Shown here in pieces: positions 30,619-40,800 of a stretch of 64,000 nucleotides of DNA. This DNA comes from Micromonospora sp. RHAY321. Lineage in GTDB: Bacteria > Actinomycetota > Actinomycetes > Mycobacteriales > Micromonosporaceae. Made by a program: the position numbers and the translations under genes. The stretch is taken from assembly GCF_023896955.1 (NCBI RefSeq), contig NZ_JAMHIW010000002.1, forward strand, positions 62,001 through 126,000, read 5' to 3'. A model generated the notes under the pieces. That model was not told the DNA's origin. It worked only from the letters and a program-made list of their open reading frames with translations, and searched no databases. The stretch's first letter is position 1; each line of letters begins with the position of its first letter.

Positions 30619-32688
30619 ATGACGGGTAGCAGCGCCCACGTGTCCCATCCAACGGCCGCGACTGGCGTCCCGCGATTCATGACTCCAGCTCGCGTCATGG
30701 GACTGGCCCTGGTCGCCGGCTTGGCGCTGGTCACCGGCTGTACGACGGAGCCGGCCCCCGTGCCGGCACGTGACCGGGGAGTGCCGGCCGGCGGATTCCG
30801 GCTCGTCGCGTTCGACTCCTGCCCGGAGGCGCTACGGCAGCTGAAGACGGCTGCCAGGGCGTACGTCGGGCCCTGGGGGTTCGGGCCGGACGGGGACATC
30901 CGTACCCTCGGCCGCGCCGAACAGGCTGCGGCGCCCGCCGCGGCGGGGCAGGCGGATGCGGCCTCCAAAGCTGCCGCCCCCGGCTACTCGGGCACCAACA
31001 CGCACGAGGCCGGGGCCGATGAACCGGACCTGGTCAAGACCGACGGCAAGCGGATCGTCACCGTGCAGCACGGCAAGCTGTACGTGGTCGACCCGGCCAG
31101 CCGCCGGCTGACCGGAGAGCTGGAACTGACACCGGGTGCCGATCAGTTCGGCGGGGCCGAAGACGGCCTGCTGCTGCACGGTGACCGGGCGCTGGTGCTG
31201 CGCCGCGACGGGTGGGCCGGGATGGCGAAACCCGCCGTCCCCGAGGCAGGCGGGCGCGTCACGGACGCCCCGACGCCGGACGGTATCGTCGGCCCCCGGC
31301 TGATCATGGTCGACCTGTCCGGCGAGCCGAAGATCATCGGCGAATACCGGATCGACGGCAATCTGGTGGACGCCCGCCAGGTCGGCACGACGGTCCGGGT
31401 CGTGGTCCGCTCCGCGCCCCGGCTGGACTTCCCGCACCGGGAACGGGCCACCGATGAGCAGCGCACCACCGCCAATCGCGAGATCATCGACAACGCCACC
31501 GCGGACGACTGGCTGCCCCGGTACGAGGTCACCTCCGGCGGGCGAACCAGCGCCGGACGAGTCGGCTGCGAACGGGTGAGCCGGCCGGCCGCCTACTCCG
31601 GCACGTCGCTGGTGACCGTGCTCAGCTTCGACCTCGGTGCGGCCACGCTCGGCGCTGGCGACCCGGTCACCGTGATCGCCGATGGCGACACCGTCTACAG
31701 CAACGGACCCCGGCTGTACGTCGCCAACGACCAGCGCTGGCGGGTGCTGCCGATGCTGACCGCGCGGAACACCGCACCCGATCCCAGGGACGAGACCACT
31801 GATATCTATCAGTTCGACATCTCGGGCGCGGGTGCCCCGCGGTACGTCGCCGCCGCGTCCGTCCCGGGCTGGCTCATCAACCAGTACGCCATGTCGGAGT
31901 GGGACGGTCACCTGAGAGTGGCCACCACCAGTGGCCGTACCTGGGGCGACAAGCCGAACTCGACGTCCAGCGTGTACGTCCTGCGCGCCGACGGCACGGC
32001 GCTGACCCAGGTCGGCAGAGTCACGGGACTGGGCAAGGGGGAACGGATATACGCGGTGCGGTTCGTCGGCGGCACCGGGTACGTCGTCACCTTCCGGCAG
32101 ACCGACCCGCTCTACACCGTCGACCTGCGTGATCCGAGGGCGCCGAAGGTGACCGGCGACCTGAAGATCAACGGGTATTCGGCGTACCTGCACCCGGCTG
32201 GCGAAGGACGGCTGCTCGGCGTCGGGCAGGAGGCGTCCGACCAGGGCCGTGTCCAGGGCACACAGCTTTCGCTTTTCGACGTCTCCGATCCGACCAAGCC
32301 GACCCGGGTCGCCCAGTATCACGTCAAACAGGGGCACTCCGAGGCGGAGTTCGACCCGCACGCGTTCCTCTACTGGCCGACCGAACGTCTGGTCGTGGTC
32401 CCACTGACCGTCCACGGCGCGGACGCCGTGAGCGAACCCGGTGCGGTGGACGGCCTGCGCAGCCCGGGCCTGCCGAGCAACATGGCGCTGGCACTGCGGG
32501 TCGGCGACGGCGGGTTCACCCAGGTCGGCACGGTCGACCACACGCTGGGCACGGGGCGTCCCGAGGATCTGACGCCGATCCGCCGGTCACTGGTGGTCGA
32601 CGGAATACTCTGGACCGTTTCCGACGCTGGCCTCAAGGCGACCAGCCTCTCCACGATGAAGACCCTCGGTTGGCTGCGTACGGCGTGA
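30619..32688 (+). CDS. Beta-propeller domain lipoprotein
   Basis: 689 residues if started at ATG 30619; ATG 30679 gives a more normal signal (MTPARVMGLALVAGLALVTGC). The lipobox LVTGC predicts lipid attachment. After an early SCPEALRQLKTAARAYVGPWG segment, the secreted beta-propeller domain (Pfam Beta_propel-like) starts at YSGTNTHEAGADEPDLVKTDGKRIVTVQHGKLYVVD and continues through KGERIYAVRFVGGTGYVVTF, DPLYTVDLRDPRAPKVTGDLKI, FSHA-equivalent EFDPHAFLYWPTERLVVVPL and a conserved C-terminal DGILWTVSDAGLKATSL. The family has unknown function; surface protein or protein-polymer contacts are the usual guess. It is monocistronic. Confidence 0.85.
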   Translation: MTGSSAHVSHPTAATGVPRFMTPARVMGLALVAGLALVTGCTTEPAPVPARDRGVPAGGFRLVAFDSCPEALRQLKTAARAYVGPWGFGPDGDIRTLGRAEQAAAPAAAGQADAASKAAAPGYSGTNTHEAGADEPDLVKTDGKRIVTVQHGKLYVVDPASRRLTGELELTPGADQFGGAEDGLLLHGDRALVLRRDGWAGMAKPAVPEAGGRVTDAPTPDGIVGPRLIMVDLSGEPKIIGEYRIDGNLVDARQVGTTVRVVVRSAPRLDFPHRERATDEQRTTANREIIDNATADDWLPRYEVTSGGRTSAGRVGCERVSRPAAYSGTSLVTVLSFDLGAATLGAGDPVTVIADGDTVYSNGPRLYVANDQRWRVLPMLTARNTAPDPRDETTDIYQFDISGAGAPRYVAAASVPGWLINQYAMSEWDGHLRVATTSGRTWGDKPNSTSSVYVLRADGTALTQVGRVTGLGKGERIYAVRFVGGTGYVVTFRQTDPLYTVDLRDPRAPKVTGDLKINGYSAYLHPAGEGRLLGVGQEASDQGRVQGTQLSLFDVSDPTKPTRVAQYHVKQGHSEAEFDPHAFLYWPTERLVVVPLTVHGADAVSEPGAVDGLRSPGLPSNMALALRVGDGGFTQVGTVDHTLGTGRPEDLTPIRRSLVVDGILWTVSDAGLKATSLSTMKTLGWLRTA

Positions 32689-32787
32689 ACGGCATGGTGG
32701 CCGGCTGTCCGATGGCTTGCCGTCGCCGGAACGGATCGGGCTGCACCCGCGTGCGGGGCATCGCGCCTCGCCGGAGAAGATGTCAGC

Positions 32788-33681
32788 ATGACCCAACAGG
32801 TACTGCCGAAGCGTGTCGTCGTCACCGGTGCCACCGGCAAGCTCGGGCGCGCCGTCGTCGCCCACCTGCGCGCCGTCGGCGTCGACGTGTTGGCGGTCGA
32901 CCGGGCCGGCGGCCGCGACCCGCGCGACGTGCAGGGCGAGTTCCTCCTCGTTGACCTGACCGACTACGGGCAGGTGGTGGAGGCGTTCACCGGCGGCGCC
33001 GACGAGCACCCGGGCGGGATCGACGCGATCGTGCACCTCGCGGCGGTCCCGGCCCCGGGGTTGCAGTCCAACGCGACCACCTTCGCGAACAACTCGGCGG
33101 CGACGTACAACGTGTTCGCGGCGGCCCGGGCGGCCGGGATCAAGCGGGTGGTGTGGGCGTCGAGTGAGACGGTGCTCGGTCTGCCGTTCGACACCCCGCC
33201 GCCGTACGCGCCGGTCGACGAGGAGTACGCGCCGCGCCCGGAGTCGACGTACTCGTTGAACAAGGCGCTCGAGGAGGAGATGGCGCGGCACTTCTGCCGC
33301 TGGGACCCGGAGCTGGTCATGGTGGGCCTGCGGTTCTCCAACGTGATGGACGTGGAGGACTACGCGCCCTTCCCCTCGTTCGACGCGGACCCGGCGCTGC
33401 GCCGGTGGAACCTGTGGGGCTACATCGACGCCCGCGACGGGGCCCAGGCGGTCGAGCGGGCACTGGCCCATGACCAGCCCGGTGCCGACGTCTTCATCAT
33501 CGCCAACGCCGACACCGTGATGAGCCGGTCCAGTGCCAGCCTGATGGCCGAGGTCTACCCGGGTGTCGAGGTCCGCAGGGAGCTCGGCGAGCACGAGACC
33601 CTGCTCAGCATCGACAAGGCGCGGCGGGTGCTGGGCTACGAGCCGCGGCACTCGTGGCGGGACCACGTGAACCTGACGTAG
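32788..33681 (+). CDS. NAD(P)-dependent epimerase/dehydratase (extended SDR)
   Basis: 297 residues. It has a Rossmann fold with VVVTGATGKLGRAVVAHL (TGxxGxxG), DLTD for the Asp loop, and the catalytic triad with SSE and YSLNKALEEE (YxxxK), all intact. The PPPYAPVDEEYAPRPESTYSLNK segment is typical of uronate dehydrogenase or nucleotide-sugar epimerase relatives. The substrate is not evident; a sugar acid or NDP-sugar is likely. The -10-like GAAGAT lies 6 nt before ATG 32788 (leaderless). It is convergent with the GH128 gene, 6 bp apart. Confidence 0.88.
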   Translation: MTQQVLPKRVVVTGATGKLGRAVVAHLRAVGVDVLAVDRAGGRDPRDVQGEFLLVDLTDYGQVVEAFTGGADEHPGGIDAIVHLAAVPAPGLQSNATTFANNSAATYNVFAAARAAGIKRVVWASSETVLGLPFDTPPPYAPVDEEYAPRPESTYSLNKALEEEMARHFCRWDPELVMVGLRFSNVMDVEDYAPFPSFDADPALRRWNLWGYIDARDGAQAVERALAHDQPGADVFIIANADTVMSRSSASLMAEVYPGVEVRRELGEHETLLSIDKARRVLGYEPRHSWRDHVNLT

Positions 33682-33687
33682 TCCAGG

Positions 33688-34785
33688 TCAGCGTGCGGCC
33701 TGGTAGGCGCGGCCCACGGCGGTGGCTTCGCTGCCGGTGCGGAAGAGCCCGGTCTGGTCCTTGTCCGTGGCGGGCAGGCCGAACCAGGCGTAGCGGTGCA
33801 GCCAGGTCAGCCCGCTCAACATGCGGGTCGCGGCGGTGAGGAACGCGGCCTGCTGCGCCTGGCTGGGGAAGCGGACGCCGTTGGAGAAGTCGATGAGCGC
33901 GAACTCGGTGAGCCAGATCGGCAGCCTGTAGCGGTCGTGGACCGCCTGGAGGTAGGACCTGAGCTGGTTGACCGCGTTGGTGGTGGTGAAGTCGCCGCCG
34001 TACCAGTGCAGGGCGATGAAGTCGACGCGGTAGCCGCGCTCCTTCGCGCCGGACATGAAACGGTCCAACCACTCGCCGGGCCGGTCGCCGCCCCACGCCA
34101 CGGCCGGGCTGCCCAGCGGGAGGCCGGTCGCCTCCAGCTGCGGCCACAGCTCCAGCGCCTGTTCCACGCTCATGTTCGCCTGACCGCCCATGTCCGGCTC
34201 GTTGAACCCGAGCAGGTGGCGGCCGTTCTGCCTGGCCGCTTGCAGGTTGCCGGCGGTGACGCTCTTCGCCCCCCAGATCATCGGGACGAACTCGCCGCCC
34301 TTCGGGGTGGTGACGCCCTGGTGGCCCACGTTCCAGGTGTAGTACCAACTGGCCGTCGAGTTGGCCAGTGCCTGGCTGACGCCGTCGAAGGTCCAGACAC
34401 CGACGCCCTTCTTCTTCGAGGTGACCGAGGTGACCGCCGGGGCGGCCGGGCGCGCGGTCGTCGGCTTCGGCTTCCGGACGGCCGGGGTCGCCGTCGGGGA
34501 CGTGGTGGTGGCGGATGCCGTGGCGGTGGGTGGGCTGGACGACGGGGTGATGAATGCCGGTGTCTCGGCGGCCTGCGTCGTGGCCGGGGCGGCTGCCGGG
34601 CCGGTCGGTTGGACCACGACGACCACCCCGGTCACCAGTACGGCGACCACGGCGGCCACGGAGACCGGCCACAGCACCCGCCTCGCGCCGAGCGGGAGAC
34701 GCCAGCGCAGCCCGCGCCGACGCTCCGCGTGGGCACCCCGGGTCGCCTTTCCGGTGTCGGGTCCACCCCGGCCGGTTGCGTGCAT
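33688..34785 (-). CDS. Membrane-anchored GH128-like glycoside hydrolase (beta-1,3-glucanase type)
   Basis: 365 residues from ATG 34785 (GAAGGAG site). A basic cytoplasmic N-terminus precedes a TM helix at ~37-59. A Thr/Ser/Pro/Ala-rich wall-spanning linker follows (~60-125), then the catalytic domain (~127-365): GVGVWTFDGVSQALANSTASWYYTW, acid Glu196 in HLLGFNEPDMGGQANM, DFIALHWYGGDFTTTNAVNQL and nucleophile Glu294 in LPIWLTEFALIDF. This is the GH128 (Glyco_hydro_cc) pattern, whose members cleave beta-1,3-glucan. Retention on the membrane rather than release is unusual for such an enzyme. It is divergent from the first rhamnosidase, but no sign shows that it shares the rhamnose regulation. 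Confidence 0.87.
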   Translation of the reverse strand: MHATGRGGPDTGKATRGAHAERRRGLRWRLPLGARRVLWPVSVAAVVAVLVTGVVVVVQPTGPAAAPATTQAAETPAFITPSSSPPTATASATTTSPTATPAVRKPKPTTARPAAPAVTSVTSKKKGVGVWTFDGVSQALANSTASWYYTWNVGHQGVTTPKGGEFVPMIWGAKSVTAGNLQAARQNGRHLLGFNEPDMGGQANMSVEQALELWPQLEATGLPLGSPAVAWGGDRPGEWLDRFMSGAKERGYRVDFIALHWYGGDFTTTNAVNQLRSYLQAVHDRYRLPIWLTEFALIDFSNGVRFPSQAQQAAFLTAATRMLSGLTWLHRYAWFGLPATDKDQTGLFRTGSEATAVGRAYQAAR

Positions 34786-34959
34786 CGTCTCGACTCCTTC
34801 GCGTGGTCCATCGCTGCCTGATGGAGGCGGTGGTGAGGCAACCCGTTGGCGCCTCCCTTCAGGAGACTTGCCGGCCGTGGCGGGATAACAGTTTCCGGTG
34901 CGGTCGGAACCGGACCCAGTGAACGTCTTCACTTGACCACAACGAGCGCGTAGCCTGCC

Positions 34960-34971
34960 TGAAACGATTCA
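34960..34971. promoter_or_regulatory. LacI-type operator TGAAACGATTCA upstream of the rhamnosidase genes
   Basis: A 12-bp near-palindrome, 16 bp before the GTG of the first GH78 gene. It is identical to the site at 43889-43900 upstream of the rhamnose transporter operon and close to the site at 43741, so it is assigned to the LacI protein encoded at 42574-43605. Confidence 0.75.
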
Positions 34972-34987
34972 TTGAGCGGAGGCCCGC

Positions 34988-37798
34988 GTGACTCGTCATA
35001 CTCCCGGAATCCGGTCGGCAGCCCGGCGGCGTCGGACAGCAGTGCTCCTGGCAGCGGCGACAGTCGTCGCGGTCGTCCTCACTGGAGCCCCACCGGCACT
35101 GGCATCGCGGGGGCACGCCCCGGGTGCACCGGTCGCGCTGACGGTTGGCGACCGAAGTCGCCCACTCAACGTCGAGGGCGCTCCACGCTTCGGCTGGCTG
35201 CCCCGCGACGCCGACCCCGGTGAGACGCAGACCGCCTACCGGATCACGGTCACCGCGACCGGCGGCGACCGGGTGTGGGACTCCGGCAAGGTCGCCTCCG
35301 ACCAGCAGTCCTACGTGCCGTACGCGGGACCCGCCCTGCGCCCCGCCTCGGCGTACGAGTGGACCGTCCGCACCTGGGACCGCACCGACCGGCAGTCCCC
35401 GCCCGCCACCGGCGCCTTCGAGACCGGCATCGCCGACACCCAGTGGGAGGGCGCCGCCTGGATCCGTCGCGCCACCACCGAGGCCGACGACTACACCCTC
35501 GCCCGCACCGAGGTACGCCCCAACGCCAGCCGCGTCGTCCGCGCCCGCGCCTACACGGCCGCCGACCACACCTACGAGCTCTACCTCAACGGCACCCGCG
35601 CCGACCGGGGCACCTCCTTCGCCTACCCGGGGGAGGACTACTACCAGGCAGCCGACGTCACCAACCTGGTGAAGGCAGGCGCACCGCTGGTCATCGGGGT
35701 GCGCTACCACTGGTACGGCAGCGGCCAGGGTCGCCCGACGGGTGCCCGTGGCCTGCTGATGAAGCTGGTCGTCGAGCACGCCGACGGCACCCGTGAGGTG
35801 TACGGGACCGGCGGCTCCTGGCGGGTCGCCCGGGACACGCGGTTCGTCGCGAACGCCGAGCGCCGCAACGGCGAGGGCGACCGGGTCGAGCGGCAGGACG
35901 CCCGGGCCGAGGTCGCCGGCTGGATGCGGCCCGGCTACGACGACAGCGCCGCCGGCTTCACCGCCGCCGAGGTGCTCGGCGCGCATCCCACCGCGTCGTC
36001 CCCGCACCTGTTCGGGCAGGAGACCCGGCAGGTCGAAACCACGGTCGCCCCGGTCGCGATGCGTACCGCCGCCGACGGCACCGTCGTCGCGGACTTCGGC
36101 GTGGTCATCCCCGCCCGTCCGGTCGTCCGGTTCGACGCCGGCATGGCCGGGCGCACGGTCGACCTGCGGGCCGGCTACACCCTCAGCGACACCGGCCGGG
36201 TCGCCACGTCCACCCTGGAATCACAGGGCACCAACATGGCCTTCCCGTACCTGCAGAAGAGCGGGGCACAGGAGTTCCGGGCCTTCACCCACCTTGGTTT
36301 CCGCTACCTGGAGATCCCCGGCGCCGGCGAGACGATCTCGGCGCGCGACGTCTCCGCCGTCGTGGTGCACACCGACGTACCCGCCGGCAGCCAGGCGAGC
36401 TTCACCAGCTCCGACGCGACGCTCGACGCGGTGTGGACGATGATGAAGCGGTCCGCGATCTACTCCGTGCAGGAGGCGTTCGTCGACACTCCCACCCGGG
36501 AGAAGGGCCAGTTCCTCGGCGACGCCGCGAACATCTCGTACGCCACGATGGCCGCCTTCGGCGAGCGCGACGCCACCCAGCAGGCCATTCGTGAGTTCCT
36601 CCGCTCGGCCGCCCGCTACTGGATCGCCGAGGCCGACCGTGGCCGCTACAACGCCGTCTACCCCAACGGTGACGGCAAGCGCGACATCCCCGACTACTCG
36701 CTGATGTTCGTCGACTGGGTGTGGCGGTACTGGACCGAGACCGGCGACCGGGAGTTGCTGGCCGAGGCGTACCCGGCCATCCGCGACACCGCCGAGTACG
36801 TGCTGCGCCACATCCCGGCCACCGGCCCCACCGCCGGCCTGGTCACCGACCTGTCCGGCGGGAGCGGCGCCTACCGCTACGGCATCGTCGACTGGCCCGA
36901 GCCCGGCCGCTTCGGCTACGACATGACCACCGCCGCCCGGACCACCATCAACGCCCAGGGCGTCGACGTGCTGCGGACCACCGCCCGGATGGCCGAGGCG
37001 CTGGGCCGGCCCGCCGACGAGGTGACCGCGTACGACGGGCGGGCCGCCGACCTCACCGACGCGATCAACACCGCGCTGCGCGCCGCCGACGGCAGCTATG
37101 TCGACGGACTGTCGGCCACCGGCGAGCGCAGCGGCCACGCCGGGCAGCACGCCACCTCGTACGCCGTCGCCCACGGGGTGGCACCACGGGCCGACCTGCC
37201 GGCGCTGGCCGACCACATCGCGTCGATGGGCATGAAGCAGGGGCCGATGACCGCCCACTGGCTGCTGCGCGCGCTCGCCGACGCCGACCGGCCCGACGCG
37301 GTGCTGCGGCTGCTGACCAACCCGGACGACCTGGGCTGGGCGAACATCCTCGCCCAGGGCGGCACCTTCACCTGGGAGGCATGGACCCTCGACCCCGGCA
37401 GCAACTTCAGTCAGTCGCACGGCTGGGGAGCGCAGGCGGTCGTCGACGTGCAGGAGACCCTGCTGGGCGTCCGCACCGCCAGCCCGGGTGCCGCCGTGGT
37501 CGACGTCGTCCCGCCCGCCGTCGGGCTCGACCGGGCCAGTGGCACGGTGCCGACCCAGCGCGGGCCGGTCCGCCTCGACTGGCGACGTACCGGCGCCGGC
37601 CTGCGCGTCGACCTCGACGTGCCGGTCAACGTCACCGCCCGGGTCGCGCTGCCCGTTCTCCCCGGAAAGTCCTACCGGGCCGCCGGTCCGAGCAGGGCCA
37701 CCTTCGTGGGGGTCGAGGACGGCCGCGCCGTCTTCGAGGTGGGCTCCGGCCGGTCCAGCTTCCACCCGGTCGCCGGTCCGGCGGCCCAGCCGCGCTGA
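34988..37798 (+). CDS. Secreted GH78-type alpha-L-rhamnosidase (first)
   Basis: 936 residues from GTG 34988 (GCGGAGG site). The signal peptide is ~1-40 (PPALAS). An N-terminal FnIII-like domain (PRFGWLPRDADPGETQTAYRI, SAYEWTVRTWDR) is followed by the GH78 N-terminal jelly-roll domain (YELYLNGTRAD, GVRYHWYGSGQ). The alpha6/alpha6 barrel runs ~480-830, with FVDTPTREKGQFLGDAANISY at the place of the usual DxPxRDERxGWxGD motif. A C-terminal beta-sandwich ends in GKSYRAAG. It releases alpha-linked rhamnose from plant or microbial glycans. The altered motif suggests different linkage preference from the second enzyme. It is the first gene of a two-gene unit under a LacI-type operator. Confidence 0.9.
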   Translation: MTRHTPGIRSAARRRRTAVLLAAATVVAVVLTGAPPALASRGHAPGAPVALTVGDRSRPLNVEGAPRFGWLPRDADPGETQTAYRITVTATGGDRVWDSGKVASDQQSYVPYAGPALRPASAYEWTVRTWDRTDRQSPPATGAFETGIADTQWEGAAWIRRATTEADDYTLARTEVRPNASRVVRARAYTAADHTYELYLNGTRADRGTSFAYPGEDYYQAADVTNLVKAGAPLVIGVRYHWYGSGQGRPTGARGLLMKLVVEHADGTREVYGTGGSWRVARDTRFVANAERRNGEGDRVERQDARAEVAGWMRPGYDDSAAGFTAAEVLGAHPTASSPHLFGQETRQVETTVAPVAMRTAADGTVVADFGVVIPARPVVRFDAGMAGRTVDLRAGYTLSDTGRVATSTLESQGTNMAFPYLQKSGAQEFRAFTHLGFRYLEIPGAGETISARDVSAVVVHTDVPAGSQASFTSSDATLDAVWTMMKRSAIYSVQEAFVDTPTREKGQFLGDAANISYATMAAFGERDATQQAIREFLRSAARYWIAEADRGRYNAVYPNGDGKRDIPDYSLMFVDWVWRYWTETGDRELLAEAYPAIRDTAEYVLRHIPATGPTAGLVTDLSGGSGAYRYGIVDWPEPGRFGYDMTTAARTTINAQGVDVLRTTARMAEALGRPADEVTAYDGRAADLTDAINTALRAADGSYVDGLSATGERSGHAGQHATSYAVAHGVAPRADLPALADHIASMGMKQGPMTAHWLLRALADADRPDAVLRLLTNPDDLGWANILAQGGTFTWEAWTLDPGSNFSQSHGWGAQAVVDVQETLLGVRTASPGAAVVDVVPPAVGLDRASGTVPTQRGPVRLDWRRTGAGLRVDLDVPVNVTARVALPVLPGKSYRAAGPSRATFVGVEDGRAVFEVGSGRSSFHPVAGPAAQPR

Positions 37799-37856
37799 CC
37801 TCCCGTTCGAGGCCGTCCATGGCCTACCGCCACCACCGGAAGGATGAGGACCAGGA

Positions 37857-40800
37857 ATGATGCGCTTGACGCGGCGCCGCGCCGCACCCTCCGCGCTTCT
37901 CGTGCTACTGCTCGGCCTGACGCCGATGGTGGTGCCGGGCCCGGCCGCCGCCGCGCCGGCGGCCCCGGCGCTGACCGTGACCGGCCTGACCACCGAACGG
38001 GCCACCGAACCGATCGGGCTGGACGTGGCGAAGCCCCGCCTCGGGTGGCGCGTCGAGGCCACCGCCCGGGGCGTGCTCCAGGAGTCGTACCAGGTGCGGG
38101 TCGCCACGAGCCCGGCCCGGCTCGACGAGGCCGACGTCTGGGACAGCGGTCGCGTGCGGTCGCGGGAGAGCACCCTCGTCCCGTACGCCGGCCCGCAACT
38201 GCGACCACGCACCCGGTACGCCTGGCAGGTCCGGGTCTGGGACACCGCCGGCCGCACCTCCGGGTGGAGCGCGCCCGCGTCGTGGGAGACCGGCGTACGG
38301 GGTGCCGACGGCTGGCAGGCCGACTGGGTCGGCATGCCGTCGCCGACCGAGTCCTGGACCGACTACACGGTGCGGACGACGGTACGGCTGGAACGCGACG
38401 CGGCCGGTATCTACCTGCGCGCCCGCGGCCCGGCGAACGCGTACATGTGGCAGTTCTCCAGCACCGGCGGCAGTGCGAAACTGCGCCCGCACGTACGGGT
38501 CAACGGCGCCTGGACCCTGCTCAAGGAGGTGCCGCTCGGCGGGGTCGTACCGGCCGACAAGCTGACCGCGCCGCACACGCTGCGCATCACCGCGGCCGGT
38601 GACACCATCACCACCTGGGTCGACGACACCCAGGTCGACGTCACCCGGAACACCGCGCACCGGGCCGGCGCGGTCGGCCTGCGCACCAACGGGGTGGAGA
38701 GCGGCGTCTTCTCCGACTTCTCGGTGACCAGCGGCGACAAGACCCTCTTCGCGGCACCGCTCACCGACGGCGCGAACCCGTTCGGCGCGGGCACGGCCAC
38801 CCCCGGCGGCCTGCGGGTGGCCGGCGACACCGAGGCCATGCTCGCCGCGCTGGACGCGAACCCGCTGCTGCGCCGGGGCTTCCGGGTCGACGGCACGGTC
38901 GCCCGGGCCCGCATCTACGCCACCGCTCTCGGCGTCTACCAGCTGTCGCTCAACGGTCAGCGGGTCGGCGACCACGAGCTGGCACCCGGCTGGACCGACT
39001 ACGCCAAGCGGGTGCAGTACCAGACGTACGACGTGACCGGCCAGCTCCGCTCGGGTGACAACGCCCTCGGCGCGCTGCTCGGCGACGGCTGGTACGCCGG
39101 CAGCATCGCCTGGTTCGGCAGCGACTTCTACGGCTCCCGGCCGCACCTCAGCGCGCAACTGCTGATCGACTACACCGACGGGCGCAGCGAGACGATCGGC
39201 ACCGACGGCTCGTGGCGCGCCACGGCCGGACCGTTCCTGCAGAGCGACCTGATCCACGGCGAGACCTACGACGCGCGGCGGCTGCCGGCCGGCTGGGACC
39301 GACCCGGGTTCGACGACTCCGGCTGGTCGCCCGCCACCGTCGACGACGTCGACGCCACCGACCGGATCGTCGCCCAGGTCGACCCGCCGGTGCGGGTCAC
39401 CCAGGAACTGCCGGCGAAGGCACTGACCCAACCCACCCCCGGCACCTGGATCTTCGACCTCGGCCAGAACATGGTGGGCAAGGTGCGGCTGAAGGTCGCC
39501 GGCCAGGCCGGCGCGACGGTCCGCATCCGGCACGCCGAGGTGCTCAACCCCGACGGCACCGCGTACACCGCCAACCTGCGGACGGCCCGGGCCACCGACC
39601 ACTACACCCTGCGGGGCGGCGGGGCCGAGGTGTACGAACCGACGTTCACCTTCCACGGCTTCCGCTACGTCGAGCTGACCGGCTATCCGGGCACCCCCGA
39701 CCTGTCGTCGGTGACCGGCCTGGTCATGCACACCGACGGTGAGCTCACCAGCGAGTTCGAGACGTCCAACGCGATGGTGAACAAGCTGCACAGCAACATC
39801 ACCTGGGGGCAGCGCGGCAACTTCCTGTCGATCCCGACCGACACACCGGCCCGGGACGAGCGGCTCGGCTGGACCGGGGACATCAACGTCTTCGCCAACA
39901 CCGCGACGTTCAACATGGACAGCCTGACGTTCCTCACCAAGTGGTTGCAGGACCTGCGCGACGCGCAGTCGACCAACGGCGCGTACCCCGATGTGGCGCC
40001 CCGCGCCTGCTGCGGCGACGGCGCGACCGGATGGGCCGACGCCGGCATCACCGTGCCGTACGCGCTCTGGCAGCGCTACGGCGACACCCGCGTGGTGGAG
40101 GAGCACTACGCGTCGATGGCGCGGTACGCGTCCTGGCTGGAGAGCACCAGCTCGGGCCACCTGCGGACGAATGCCGGCCCGTACCTCGACTGGCTCAACC
40201 TCGACGACCCGACGCCCGCCGGTGTCGTCGGCACCGCCTACTACGCCCACAGCATCCGGCTGCTGGGCCAGATGGCCGCCGCCATCGGCAGGGACGCCGA
40301 CGCCGCCCGCTACGCGGCGTTGTCGAAGGACATCGCCCAGGCGTTCGTCGACGCGTACGTCTCGGCCGACGGCACGGTGCAGGGCGACAGCCAGACCGGG
40401 TACGTGCTGGCCGTCGGCATGGGCCTGCTGCCCGACCCGCTGCGGTCCAGGGCGGCCGACCGGCTGGTCGCCAACGTGCAACGACACGACTGGCACCTGT
40501 CCACCGGCTTCCTCGGCACCCCGGACCTGCTGCCGGCGCTCAGTGACACCGGGCACCTGGACGTCGCCTACCGGCTGCTGCTCAACGACACCTACCCGTC
40601 GTGGGGCTACGAGATCGCCAAGGGCGCGACCACGATCTGGGAGCGCTGGAACTCGATCATGCCGGACGGCAGCTTCGGCGACGTGTCGATGAACTCCTTC
40701 AACCACTACGCCTACGGCGCGGTGGGCGACTGGATGTACCGCACCGTGGCCGGCATCCAACCCGACGCCGGCAACCCCGGGTACGCGCACCTCACCTTCG

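Noticed and set aside
34960..34971. Control of the GH128 gene by the rhamnose operator
   Set aside because: The operator lies 174 bp from that gene's start and hard against the rhamnosidase start. Nothing links GH128 to rhamnose.
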